A stretch of DNA of 25,588 nt from Acidobacteriota bacterium. Lineage in GTDB: Bacteria; Acidobacteriota; Terriglobia; Acidiferrales; UBA7541. The number at the start of each line of letters is the position of its first letter. Position 1 is the stretch's first letter. The notes under the pieces are model-generated. The model was not told the origin of the DNA, made no database searches, and worked only from the letters and a program-made list of their open reading frames with translations. Positions 14,452-23,151 of the stretch are shown here, one piece after another. The DNA is taken from the NCBI GenBank assembly GCA_003224135.1, contig QHYO01000133.1, positions 1 through 25,588 on the forward strand. The letters are read 5' to 3'. Position numbers and translations under genes: made by a program.

Positions 14452-16166
14452 CGGGCGTCTCCTTCGTAATAAGAACCGCGGTAAGCACCGGCAAGTTTGC
14501 CGAGCGAAGAACTGTTTGTCGGCTTGGTTCCGGTGAAATCGATGGAGAAACCTTGCACGCTAATGCTGCCTTTCAGAGAAGTGCCGTCAAACGTGCCGTT
14601 GAAAGTGACATCCGCGAAGGATGGGCCGATGGGAATGTTAATGATGAAATTGAATCTGTCGGTGCTGAGATAGCCGCTGAGAATCGTCGCGGTTCCGCGT
14701 TTGCTGGTGAGCGTTCCGGTGATTGTGCCGTCAGACGACATCGTGAGATCGGCTGTGGACTCTTCCGGTCCTTCAGGGCTGGTGTAGGAAAGTCTCCATT
14801 TTCCAGTGATGTCGCCTTTCGGCGGATCCTTGGGACGTTCAATCTCACGAATTTCGAAGCGGCGGCCATCCACAAAAACATATTTCATTTTTGTTTTTTC
14901 ATTGAAGAGGTCGCCGTCGGTTATCACCAGGTTTGCGATTTTCCCTTTTTCGATGGAGCCGAGGCGATCAGAAACTCCATAGATTTCGGCAGGTGAAAGG
15001 GTGAGCGCGCGCAGCGCGGCATCGGGGGCCAGTCCGGCGTCGATCGATTTCTTGACGGCCTTGAGAATGTCCTTGGGATTCGTGATGGCGCCCGAGTAGA
15101 ACGCGAACTTGACGCCAGCCTTTGCAAAAGCCGCAGGTGTGGATGGCGCGCGGTCTCTGAAACGCAGAGTGCGCAAGGAGCCGAAATCTTCGGGATCGCT
15201 GTCCTTTTCCTTTTCGGGCCACTTGAGATCGACGAGCACGGCGACTTTCTTCGCGCCGATTTCAGGAGCTACTTCGTAGCCGGCTTGTCCGCCATAAATC
15301 GCGGCATTCACTTTCCAGTGATCTGTGAGCTCGAGTGCGCGGCGAATATCGAGAGCAGTGTTGCCAGAGAGCAACACCAGCGCGTGATCTTCCAACGCGT
15401 CGGCGAGCGCTGCGGATGTCCGGTCAAACCGCGGGCGCGCGATGCCCTTGGGATTTTTCTCGTACGCGGCTTCCGCTTTCGTGAGCCATTCGGTATCGAG
15501 CCACACCTGGTGTTCATAGCCGAGAACGCCCATCAAAGAGTCAGGGAATCCGCTGCCAAAGCCGCTGATCGGGCGAATCGAAACGGGAATTGCCACGGGT
15601 GATTTGACGACAAGATCGCCCGGGCGTTCTCCGGCCAGATCGAGAACCGTTGCCTGGCCCGGGAAAAAACCTGGTTTGGGGGCGGACACGACTGTCGTGA
15701 ATCCGGCGCTGCGCCACGTTTCGATGCGTTTGTCGGAAAGGCTGAGCTCGTCGGCACTGCTGCGCCACGGAGTGCTGTTGGGGCGGTCTTCGGGGCCACG
15801 CGGAGCCTCACCAATTCGCCGCGGAGTTCCTTCGGCTGCAGGAGGTGGGGGCGGAGGCGGAAGCCCCACGTCGGTAAGGGCGTCAAGCAAACCGGGATAA
15901 ACGGTAAGGCCCTTGCCTTCGATGACCCATGCGTCGGCGGGAATGGTGGCGTCCTTCGCCACGGCAACAATCACGCCGCGCGCGACAACGATGGTCGCAT
16001 CCTCCATGGGAGGACCAGAGACCGGCACAACCCGCGCGCTGCGAATGGCGAAATATTGCGGTTCACCGCCCTGCGCGAAACAGGAAGGAGCTGCGACCAG
16101 AAGCGATGCACTTGCGATTAACCCGATGAGCGAAGAGAAACCAATGCGTTCTAGCACAGAGCGCAT
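14448..16166 (-). CDS. Secreted amidohydrolase-like protein lacking the HxH metal site, with lipocalin-like C-terminal domain
   Basis: The product is 572 residues and the first gene of the operon. A signal peptide (about 10-32) precedes beta-sandwich strands. The metal motif is replaced by PGLLDALTDVG (Leu97 and Asp99 in place of the two histidines). A run of seven prolines follows (103-109). The barrel (WRSAGFTTVVSAPKPGFFPG, then YGGQAGYEV and VAVLVDLKWP) ends at GSIEKGKIANLVITDGDLF. From about 450 a separate beta-rich domain starts with GKWRLSYTSPEGPEES and repeats GTITGTLTS and GTFDGTSLKGSIS, a lipocalin-like barrel. It is probably catalytically impaired and may bind rather than hydrolyse, or partner the following enzyme. 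AAGGAG lies 5 bases before the ATG. Confidence 0.82.
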   Translation of the reverse strand: MRSVLERIGFSSLIGLIASASLLVAAPSCFAQGGEPQYFAIRSARVVPVSGPPMEDATIVVARGVIVAVAKDATIPADAWVIEGKGLTVYPGLLDALTDVGLPPPPPPPAAEGTPRRIGEAPRGPEDRPNSTPWRSSADELSLSDKRIETWRSAGFTTVVSAPKPGFFPGQATVLDLAGERPGDLVVKSPVAIPVSIRPISGFGSGFPDSLMGVLGYEHQVWLDTEWLTKAEAAYEKNPKGIARPRFDRTSAALADALEDHALVLLSGNTALDIRRALELTDHWKVNAAIYGGQAGYEVAPEIGAKKVAVLVDLKWPEKEKDSDPEDFGSLRTLRFRDRAPSTPAAFAKAGVKFAFYSGAITNPKDILKAVKKSIDAGLAPDAALRALTLSPAEIYGVSDRLGSIEKGKIANLVITDGDLFNEKTKMKYVFVDGRRFEIREIERPKDPPKGDITGKWRLSYTSPEGPEESTADLTMSSDGTITGTLTSKRGTATILSGYLSTDRFNFIINIPIGPSFADVTFNGTFDGTSLKGSISVQGFSIDFTGTKPTNSSSLGKLAGAYRGSYYEGDAR

Positions 16167-16229
16167 GCAAACTCCTTTTGGGAGAACGAAGCAGAATCCA
16201 CTAGCCGCCGTCAGTCGAATGGACGCATG

Positions 16230-16258
16230 AGGCTACTGTGAAGTTTCATACCCGTCAA
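16230..16258 (-). promoter_or_regulatory. Possible promoter of the amidohydrolase operon
   Basis: Read on the minus strand, TTGACG (16258-16253) and TAGCCT (16235-16230) are separated by 17 bases, about 64 bases upstream of the first ATG. The -35 is good and the -10 is weak. It is the only pair of boxes I found in the 167-base gap between the operon and the AsmA gene. Confidence 0.35.
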
Positions 16259-16333
16259 GCAAGAGCCGACAATTTCAAACTCACTCACTACCCCGAAATA
16301 GTCGAGAGTCCAGAAGATTCGATAATGAACATC

Positions 16334-18046
16334 CTAGGGTTTTTTCTTCTTGCCAAAGAGCCCACTAAGAGAATTGATGGCATCGGCAGGATTTTGCGAA
16401 CCAGCGTTTCCGATGTTAGGAAGTGAACCGCCGGCACAGCCAAGCTGCGACTTCAACATATTGGCTGCGACTCCACTGACATCTGGAACGAATTTAGGTT
16501 CGGAGGCAGTTCCCTGAATGATAAAGGGAATGGCGGTGCCGCCGCCTTTACAATTGCCCCCTTTACCTCCACCCGAACCTAGCGCGCCGATCGCGCCGCC
16601 CGTGACCGTAGCGGCCATCTTGAAGTCCAGATTGTTTCTGGAATCTAGCGTACCTGCACCCGTCAAATTTCCTACGCTGGGAACCACAGCGACAAAATTT
16701 TCCGCTCGCAGACCGTTCGGCGCCATATGCACGTTGGTAGTCATTTTTTCGATGTCGAGATCTTTGCCGGTCTTCAGACCCGTGAGCGCAGAAACAGCGG
16801 ACATTTTTGAGCCCAGATCGAATCCGGAAAGCTTGCCGTTATAGAGACCAATGTTGCCATCTGTGACCAGCCTATTCGTCGGACCTTTTATGTTCAGGCT
16901 TGTGCTCAACGTTCCCGCACTGAGCGATGCGCCCTTTGGCAGGTTGACACCAATCGCCGGCAGAAATGCCTCCAAATCTTTCGCGGGCATTCCTTCGCCG
17001 GTCAGCTTGAGATGGACGACCGTCGCTTCACCCTGTGTCGCATAAGTACCGTTCAGATGCGCCGTTGCGCTGCCAATCTTTACCGTGGATGGATTCAATA
17101 CGCCGGAATTTTTTCGCAGATCGTACTTGGTGCTGTAAGCCACGTTCATCGGCACTCCGGCTGGACTGCCGCCCTGTACGAACAGCGCTTTCGCCAATTT
17201 AACGGTGCCGTTGGTTTGCGCGAAGCCGCCTTGATTGGCAAGCGTGGTGTCCACATCAACGATTCCGCCCAGGCCTAACGAGGGATCGAGTATCCCGGTC
17301 GTGGCAAGGTTAAGCGATTCGACGTGGAGTTTGGCGTCAATTGGCGTGAGGGCTGAATCGGTCTTGTCCACTGGCCCGGCAGTTCCTTCAAGCTTCAAGC
17401 TGCCGCCTCCTGGAAGGTCGGCCGAAACCTTGATCGGGAATTTGGAATCCAGCGAAACGTCAGATACCGTGACGTTCACCTTGTCGTAAGTTGTGCGCTG
17501 TTGTGAATTCGTCGTCCCGACAATGATCTTTCCGTTCGATAGCTCGAGTTTTTTCACTGATACGTCTGGTGTCGAACTGGATGCGTTCGGCGTTGAAGGT
17601 GCCGATGGCGCAGCGCCTCCTGCTGCAGGAGCCTCTTTCTTCGCAGCCTTGGCAGGTGAAGCTCCCAGTGTGGAATAGTTCCAGTCACCCGCCGCGTTTT
17701 TCAACAACGTCACCTGCGGGTCTTGGATTACAACGCCGGTTACATTCAGCTCTCTTGAAAAAATTAGTGGCATCACCTCGACGCCGACGTCGACAGACTT
17801 TGCCGTTAGAAATGGCGAAGGGCTGAATTTGGGATCGTCGCCAATCGACAGGTTCTCAGCCGCGAGACCGCCATGAATAAGAGACAAACTCAAGTTACCA
17901 ACCTGGACCCTGCGTCCAAGTGCGGCCGACGCCTTCTGTTCGATGGTGCCTCGGAATTGGTTTACCGGAATCAGGAATGGCGCGACGATCAGCAATACGA
18001 TCAGCACACCAACTCCAATCAAGACGTAGCGAAGGGTACGATTCAT
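16334..18046 (-). CDS. AsmA family protein
   Basis: The product is 570 residues from the ATG at 18046, chosen because GGAGG lies 6 bases before it; an in-frame extension to 18400 has no such site and runs back into the LysR gene. One N-terminal membrane helix (about 7-27, YVLIGVGVLIVLLIVAPFLI) is followed by a long periplasmic region of beta-strands: GRRVQVGNLSLSLIHGG, AENLSIGDDPKFSP, and repeated LKLEGT and GNLTGAGTL units. This is the AsmA/TamB-like repeating beta-groove, whose members shuttle lipids or assist outer-membrane assembly. A Pro/Ala/Ser-rich linker lies near 155-175. The C-terminus carries a glycine-rich stretch with the cysteines of GGNCKGGG and LGCAGGS. Confidence 0.83.
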   Translation of the reverse strand: MNRTLRYVLIGVGVLIVLLIVAPFLIPVNQFRGTIEQKASAALGRRVQVGNLSLSLIHGGLAAENLSIGDDPKFSPSPFLTAKSVDVGVEVMPLIFSRELNVTGVVIQDPQVTLLKNAAGDWNYSTLGASPAKAAKKEAPAAGGAAPSAPSTPNASSSTPDVSVKKLELSNGKIIVGTTNSQQRTTYDKVNVTVSDVSLDSKFPIKVSADLPGGGSLKLEGTAGPVDKTDSALTPIDAKLHVESLNLATTGILDPSLGLGGIVDVDTTLANQGGFAQTNGTVKLAKALFVQGGSPAGVPMNVAYSTKYDLRKNSGVLNPSTVKIGSATAHLNGTYATQGEATVVHLKLTGEGMPAKDLEAFLPAIGVNLPKGASLSAGTLSTSLNIKGPTNRLVTDGNIGLYNGKLSGFDLGSKMSAVSALTGLKTGKDLDIEKMTTNVHMAPNGLRAENFVAVVPSVGNLTGAGTLDSRNNLDFKMAATVTGGAIGALGSGGGKGGNCKGGGTAIPFIIQGTASEPKFVPDVSGVAANMLKSQLGCAGGSLPNIGNAGSQNPADAINSLSGLFGKKKKP

Positions 18047-18272
18047 GGATGGCCTCCGGAGGGCGGGACCGCAGTCAGGTGGGCGGCGTCTGCGATCATA
18101 ACACACGTAAACAGAATGAAAAGCATCGAGGCGGCCGCGGATGAGAGCTGCCTCCAGAAGAGGAACCGCATGGCATTTCCGCGTTCCCAGCCACTCGCCC
18201 CAGGACCTCGTCGGTCGCTTCCCTGAATATCGTGTGAGTTCCCTCAGGAGCCCGATCACGCGTGCCGCCAGC

Positions 18273-19181
18273 CTAAATCTTCGAGACGCCCTCGCTATCT
18301 GTTGCCGACTGCAGGAGGTTAAGAAAGCGCTGCGCGGCCCCGCCGAGTGCCTTATGCCTTGACCGGATAACGTCCAGACTCCGGTGCAGCGGCTCCGCAT
18401 CAGTGATCTGAATGGCGCGCAGTCTTGCGCTCTTCAGTTCGCTAGTCACGGCTAATTGCGGCAGAAACGCCAAACCCAGCCGGCGCAGGACCATTCGCTT
18501 ACAGGTTTCAATCCCTTCCACTTCCAGAACTACATTCGGGAGAAGACCGGCGCGGCGAAAGAGACCGTTGGTTAGCGTCCAGTCACTCGAGCCGCGGTCG
18601 TAAAAAATCAGCGGCAAGGATTCCACGTCTTGGAGTTTCAGTCTCCGCTTGCGCGTGGCCGGGAGACTCGGATGTCCCACGAAAAGAAGCGGATCATCCC
18701 GCAAGCTTTGCGTCTCGACTTCCGGATGGTGCAGCGAACGAGCGAGCCCTAGATCCACTTCTCCATCCAGAACCATTTTCAATACCTGCATGGAATTGCC
18801 TGATCGGACGCTCACCATCACGCCGGGATTAGCGGACTGATACTTCTTCAAAATGTCCGGCAATAGGTACGTGCTGATTGAAAGGCCAGCGGCGATGGAC
18901 AGGACTCCGGAAGCGGACGCCGGCTGTTGCTCATGCACGGCCTGGCGTGCTACCGAAACCGCGCGCAGAAGGTTCTCCGCGTGAGGACGCAATGTTCTTC
19001 CCGCGGGAGACAGCGCCACGTGCGCCCTGCTGCGAACAAAGAGTTTCGCTCCCAAGGATTCCTCGAGCAGGTGTATGCGAGCACTCACCGCCGGCTGGCT
19101 TAAGCGCAGAGCCTGTGCCGCGCGGTGGAAACCTCCATAGGTCGCGACCGCCAAGAACGTCTCGATTTGATCGATGTCCAC
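18273..19181 (-). CDS. LysR-family transcriptional regulator, probably of aceA-aceB
   Basis: The product is 302 residues, normal for LysR proteins. The winged helix-turn-helix is at about 5-62 (FLAVATYGGFHRAAQALRLS, then QPAVSARIHLLEESLG). The effector-binding domain starts near 93 (GVLSIAAGLSISTYLLPDIL) and includes VDLGLARS (136-143) and LGLAFLPQLAVTSEL. It is divergent from isocitrate lyase with two dyads in between, so control of the glyoxylate shunt is the simplest inference. The inducer is unknown. The AsmA gene follows on the same strand after 226 bases in which I see only the AsmA ribosome binding site. Confidence 0.9.
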   Translation of the reverse strand: MDIDQIETFLAVATYGGFHRAAQALRLSQPAVSARIHLLEESLGAKLFVRSRAHVALSPAGRTLRPHAENLLRAVSVARQAVHEQQPASASGVLSIAAGLSISTYLLPDILKKYQSANPGVMVSVRSGNSMQVLKMVLDGEVDLGLARSLHHPEVETQSLRDDPLLFVGHPSLPATRKRRLKLQDVESLPLIFYDRGSSDWTLTNGLFRRAGLLPNVVLEVEGIETCKRMVLRRLGLAFLPQLAVTSELKSARLRAIQITDAEPLHRSLDVIRSRHKALGGAAQRFLNLLQSATDSEGVSKI

Positions 19182-19212
19182 AAATCCTCAAGCTGGCTGG
19201 CCACGATACTCT

Positions 19213-19229
19213 GATAGAAAATATCTATC
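19213..19229. promoter_or_regulatory. LysR-type dyad 1 (T-N11-A)
   Basis: GATAGA and TCTATC form a perfect 6-bp inverted repeat around 5 bases, centre 19221. It contains T-N11-A (T19215 to A19227), the classical LysR recognition pattern. It sits 32 bases from the lysR start and about 115 bases before the aceA start. Confidence 0.6.
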
Positions 19230-19231
19230 AT

Positions 19232-19250
19232 ACTGATACTAACAATCAGT
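19232..19250. promoter_or_regulatory. LysR-type dyad 2
   Basis: ACTGAT (19232-19237) and ATCAGT (19245-19250) form a perfect 6-bp inverted repeat around 7 bases, centre 19241. That is 20 bp, close to two helical turns, from dyad 1. It abuts TTGACT (19251-19256), a possible aceA -35, and so resembles an activation-binding site. Confidence 0.5.
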
Positions 19251-19343
19251 TTGACTGACCACAACTCCTTTTGCACACTCATTCCAGGCCCAGCGATTCG
19301 CTTCCGTCGCAACGTGCGGCGGCTGCGCGAACGGGAGGCGTTC

Positions 19344-20669
19344 ATGAACAACCACTCTAATTTGCATACCGCCGAAAATCATTGGCAGTCACATCGCCGT
19401 TGGGAAGGAATCACTCGCCCCTACCGCGACGAGGACGTGGCGCGACTGCGCGGTTCCGTTCGGATCGAATACACACTTGCGCGCATGGGCGCGGAAAATC
19501 TTTGGAATCTGTTGCATTCCGAGCCCTATGTTGCCGCCCTCGGAGCCATGACCGGCAACCAAGCCATCCAGCAGGTGCACGCAGGGCTGAAAGCCGTCTA
19601 CGTCAGTGGCTGGCAAGTTGCCGCGGATGCGAACCTGAGTGGCGAAATGTATCCAGACCAAAGCCTCTATCCTGCCGACAGCGTGCCAAGCCTGGTGAGG
19701 AGGATCAACAAGGCGATGCAGAGAGCGGACCAGACACATTATTCGGAGGGGAAAAACGCGATCAACTGGTTTGCTCCTCTTATCGCGGACGCCGAGGCGG
19801 GGTTTGGCGGCAACCTGAATGCGTTTGAGTTGATGAAAGCGATGATTGAAGCAGGAGCGGCCTGCGTACACTTTGAAGACCAGCTGTCATCCGCCAAAAA
19901 GTGCGGGCATCTGGGCGGAAAGGTGCTGGTTCCCACAACGGAAGCGATTCAAAAACTTGTCGCGGCGCGGCTTGCCGCAGACGTCATGGGTGTGCCCACG
20001 CTGATTATGGCACGGACGGATGCGGATAGCGCAGCATTGCTCACAAGCGACACCGATCCACGGGACTGCGAATTCTTGACAGGAGAGCGCACTGCCGAAG
20101 GCTTTTTCGCTATTCGATCGGGGCTGGAATGCGCCATTTCTCGCGCTATCTCCTATGCGCCATATGCCGATCTCCTCTGGTGCGAAACGTCGAAGCCCGA
20201 TTTGCAGGAAGCGAAGGAATTCGCTGACGCTGTGCACGCCCAATTCCCGGCCAAGATGCTCGCGTACAACTGTTCCCCGTCGTTCAACTGGAGGAAGCAT
20301 CTCTCTGACTCAGCGATTGCCAATTTCCAGCGCGAACTGGCGGGTATGGGATACAAGTTCCAGTTCATCACGCTAGCTGGATTCCACGCCTTGAATCTTT
20401 CCATGTTCGAACTAGCGCGTGGCTACAAGAACGAAGGCATGGCCGCCTATTCACAACTTCAGGAAAGGGAGTTTCGTTTCGAGCAGACGGCCCATTACGG
20501 GGCCGTCAAGCACCAGCGTTTCGTCGGTACCGGATATTTCGATGACGTTCAGCATGTCATCACAGGTGGAACGGCCTCCACCAAGGCCCTTGAAGGATCA
20601 ACCGAAAATAGGCAGTTTCTGGAGCCTGCAGAAGCCTTAGAATCTGTAATGCGCCCAGCTTCCCTCTGA
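19344..20669 (+). CDS. aceA: Isocitrate lyase
   Basis: The product is 441 residues from ATG 19344, which has GGGAGG 5 bases before it; an in-frame TTG at 19251 lies inside the regulatory region and is unlikely. The enzyme splits isocitrate into glyoxylate and succinate in the glyoxylate shunt. The signature [14 protein letters not shown] has catalytic Cys187 in KKCGH (185-189). Substrate and Mg binding blocks are [11 protein letters not shown] (87-97), ADAEAGFGG (148-156) and [16 protein letters not shown] and [10 protein letters not shown] near the C-terminus are also typical. Malate synthase starts 13 bases after its stop, so the two form an operon. Confidence 0.96.
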   Translation: MNNHSNLHTAENHWQSHRRWEGITRPYRDEDVARLRGSVRIEYTLARMGAENLWNLLHSEPYVAALGAMTGNQAIQQVHAGLKAVYVSGWQVAADANLSGEMYPDQSLYPADSVPSLVRRINKAMQRADQTHYSEGKNAINWFAPLIADAEAGFGGNLNAFELMKAMIEAGAACVHFEDQLSSAKKCGHLGGKVLVPTTEAIQKLVAARLAADVMGVPTLIMARTDADSAALLTSDTDPRDCEFLTGERTAEGFFAIRSGLECAISRAISYAPYADLLWCETSKPDLQEAKEFADAVHAQFPAKMLAYNCSPSFNWRKHLSDSAIANFQRELAGMGYKFQFITLAGFHALNLSMFELARGYKNEGMAAYSQLQEREFRFEQTAHYGAVKHQRFVGTGYFDDVQHVITGGTASTKALEGSTENRQFLEPAEALESVMRPASL

Positions 20670-20682
20670 CACGGGAGGACTC

Positions 20683-22254
20683 ATGGCCGTTACTCGCCAG
20701 AGCATCAAAGGCTTCCACACAAACTACGCGCCCGCAGGCGCAAGCGAACGAGAGCTACCGGCAGGATTCCTGCGATTCTTTATCCCGCTGCACGGCAAGT
20801 TTGCCGAGCGACACCGCGCACTCGTGCTGGCGAGGCGGGTGGCGCTTGAGGAGTCCTTGCGTGGAAACAAGCCAAGTCACCTTCCGCCGTCGGCAGCCAC
20901 ACGCGACGAGTGGAGCGTTGAACTGCCCGCGTGGTGTGAAGACCAGCGCAACCAGATGACTGGGCCGGCCGATGACGCAGAACTCGTAGTGAAGATGCTG
21001 AATTCCGGCGCTCCGGGCGTGATGCTCGACCTCGAGGATTCCACGGTGAATGAGTGGGAACATCAGCGCCTGGGTGTCGAAAATATTCTGCAGGCGCTGC
21101 GTGGCACGCTGACCTACCACGACGCGAAGCGGGACAGTGTGGTAGGAATCAAGCCGGGCAAAACTGTGATTTGGATTCGCCCGCGCGGATTGCATCTCCA
21201 TCAGGGCGGGGTTGTCGATGGCGAGCTGTGTTCAGCTTCTCTCTTCGACGTGGCGCGAATTGTCTTTGCGGTTGAACCGTCGGAACTGAAGCATCCTCTG
21301 GCGTTCTATATCCCTAAGTCGGAATCCTCCGAGGAAGCGCTATTCTGGCGCGACATGTTCCAAAGCCTCGCGCAAACGCGCGGCTGGCCGAAAGCCTATA
21401 TCAAGTGCATGGCACTGGTGGAATCGCATCCGCTCGCATATCAGATGGAGGAGTTTCTCTACAATCTCCGCGATCATATTTTGGGATTGAATTTGGGCCG
21501 CTGGGACTACATGGCTGGCCTGATTCATTTCAACCTGGACGATCCGCGCTGGCTGCTACCGGACCGCAACACGATTCCGCACGACGTGCCTTTCTTCCAG
21601 AATTTGCGCGAGCTGCTGCCGGAGATTTGTCACAAACGCGGCGCGCTGGCAATTGGCGGCATGACAGCGCTTTATCCAAGCCGTCAGGACCCGGAGTTGA
21701 ACGCCCGCGCTCTCGCGGTGCTCGAAAAAGACAAGAAAAACGAAGCCAACTCCCTGATGGATGGCGCATGGACCGGGCATCCGGACCAGAATCAGATCGC
21801 GCTTGCGCAATTTCCAACGCCAAATCAGTTGCATGCGCGACGAGCCGCTGCGAATCGCTATCCGGATCTACGGCCGGTCCCGACAGGCGTAGGAAAACGT
21901 ACGGCAGAGGGAAGCCGAGCGGCCATTCGCACCGTGATTCGCTATCGCAACGGCGTGTTGAACGGAAAGGGCGCGAGTTTGCTAGACGGGTATATGGAGG
22001 ACCTGGCCACGGATCGCATCTATCGGCTGATGCTGGCACAACGCCTGGAACACTCGCGTGCAACGCCGATTGTGGACGATGCGGGCAGTCTGGTTTTGCA
22101 TACTCCGGAACTGCTCAGCAAGCTTTTCGATGAAGAACTCGAAAGACTGATCACTCATCCACCACGCGGCGAGAGCGGGACTCCCGAAACGCTACGGGAC
22201 GCGCGCCGCATTGCCGAAGCGATGATCCTCAATCACGAATTTGATCCGTCGTGA
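20683..22254 (+). CDS. aceB: Malate synthase A
   Basis: The product is 523 residues, the normal length of the A isoform. It condenses glyoxylate with acetyl-CoA to malate and completes the glyoxylate shunt begun by the upstream gene. Conserved blocks are GVMLDLEDSTVNEW (112-125), VIWIRPRGLHLHQ (162-174, with active-site Arg166/Arg168), LRDHILGLNLGRWDY (262-276, the family signature) and GYMEDLATDRIY (436-447, with the catalytic Asp440 region). A GGGAGGA precedes the ATG. The gene is 13 bases from aceA and presumably co-regulated by the divergent LysR protein. No terminator hairpin was evident after the stop. Confidence 0.95.
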   Translation: MAVTRQSIKGFHTNYAPAGASERELPAGFLRFFIPLHGKFAERHRALVLARRVALEESLRGNKPSHLPPSAATRDEWSVELPAWCEDQRNQMTGPADDAELVVKMLNSGAPGVMLDLEDSTVNEWEHQRLGVENILQALRGTLTYHDAKRDSVVGIKPGKTVIWIRPRGLHLHQGGVVDGELCSASLFDVARIVFAVEPSELKHPLAFYIPKSESSEEALFWRDMFQSLAQTRGWPKAYIKCMALVESHPLAYQMEEFLYNLRDHILGLNLGRWDYMAGLIHFNLDDPRWLLPDRNTIPHDVPFFQNLRELLPEICHKRGALAIGGMTALYPSRQDPELNARALAVLEKDKKNEANSLMDGAWTGHPDQNQIALAQFPTPNQLHARRAAANRYPDLRPVPTGVGKRTAEGSRAAIRTVIRYRNGVLNGKGASLLDGYMEDLATDRIYRLMLAQRLEHSRATPIVDDAGSLVLHTPELLSKLFDEELERLITHPPRGESGTPETLRDARRIAEAMILNHEFDPS

Positions 22255-22602
22255 GCCAACACAAAAATGGTGTGCGGGCAGAAAGTCACGATCGCAGAAG
22301 ATTTTTTGTCTCTCGCCCGAACATAGAGCTTTAGAACCAATTCCCGGTGGCGGCGCGTTCTGGAGAATGAATTCCGTCAGGGAGTGCTGGGGCTGCGGAG
22401 ATTCGAACTCCCGACACTTGGTTCAGGAATTTGATTGATATTCCCCAACGCGCTTGTTTTCGAGCCCTTCAATTTGGTCACAGATCTGCTCTTTTTGGCT
22501 TGTTTGGGCACGGAACTTGCAACGCAATTTGCAACACGCTTTCCGAGCCAATTTGATTCCTAACTTCCGATTAACCTCATGTGCCTTTGGCGCACCACCA
22601 GC
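22255..22602. other. Gene-free stretch with tRNA remnant and short direct repeats
   Basis: No intact gene is supported. The region holds the tRNA 3'-half at 22388-22429 and two copies of TTGCAAC (22517-22523 and 22529-22535), 12 bases apart. The minus strand from about 22560 to 22430 stays open in one frame, ending at a TGA, with a charged, Lys/Gln-rich tail. It could be the last part of a lost gene such as an integrase, but it is too short to name. Confidence 0.5.
22388..22429 (-). other. tRNA 3'-half remnant (possible att scar)
   Basis: On the minus strand the bases fit the 3' half of a tRNA in order: anticodon loop (TTCCTGA), 3' anticodon stem (ACCAA), variable loop (GTGTC), T-stem (GGGAG), T-loop (TTCGAAT), T-stem (CTCCG, with one mismatched pair), 3' acceptor strand (CAGCCCC) and discriminator A. 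It is followed by GCA, not CCA. Upstream there is no matching 5' anticodon stem, D-arm or GGGGCTG acceptor strand, so it is not a functional tRNA. Tyrosine recombinases commonly integrate in the anticodon-to-3'-end part of tRNA genes and leave such a copy. The amino-acid identity cannot be assigned. Confidence 0.6.
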
Positions 22603-22970
22603 CTACCGTTTTCGTTTCGGATATCTCGGCAGTTTGCTTGCGCTAAGAAGGTCTAGCTGGGCTTCTTCATTCCGGCCCAGTTTCTCGTACGTCTGGCCTC
22701 GGTCAAGATAAGTCTGTCTGAACGCATCTGAGAAGCTTTCGATGGCCTCTTCCAACCGTCCCATCTTCAAACAGGCGTGGGCTTTGCACCTATGAAAGAT
22801 GTCATTGTTTGAGTCGATTGAAATCGCTCGCGAATAGTCGTCAATTGCCTCAGCAAGTCTACCAACAGGCTGGGCGCGTTGAAAAAGGTCACCCTCACCC
22901 CAGTTCACAAAAGGGTTAGCGTCGCCTGAGGAGAACGCAACGCCTTCTCAAAGTCGAGCAATGCAATCCA
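22603..22970 (-). pseudogene. TPR protein fragment, frameshifted
   Basis: The minus strand from 22908 encodes VGRLAEAIDDYSRAISIDSN and MGRLEEAIESFSDAFRQTYL, clear tetratricopeptide repeats, then RGQTYEKLGRNEEAQLDLL. An earlier repeat helix, WIALLDFEKALRSP, is readable at 22970-22930 in another frame, shifted by -1 relative to the rest. The N-terminus and any partner domain are gone and no ribosome binding site is seen. It looks like the decayed end of a TPR gene within the remnant-rich interval. Confidence 0.6.
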
Positions 22971-23151
22971 TGGAGAGACTTTTCGGCAAGGTCCGATAAT
23001 CCGAATTTGCGAGGACCTAGCAACCAGGGCCAATTATTGGTGATAAGCTGCCGCAGCGGCGCAGACTGCCTCCTAGTTCTTCTTGGGTCGGTCCTATCCG
23101 AGCCCACTAAACAGGAGTCGGGCCACCACAAAGATTCGATAAGGGGAATGC

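Noticed and set aside
22241..22438. A 65-residue plus-strand frame ending near the tRNA remnant
   Set aside because: Its tail (GCGDSNSRHL) is the usual artefact of translating the complement of a tRNA T-arm.
22388..22470. Complete tRNA gene on the minus strand
   Set aside because: The 5' half, D-arm and acceptor partner are missing, so only a remnant is claimed.
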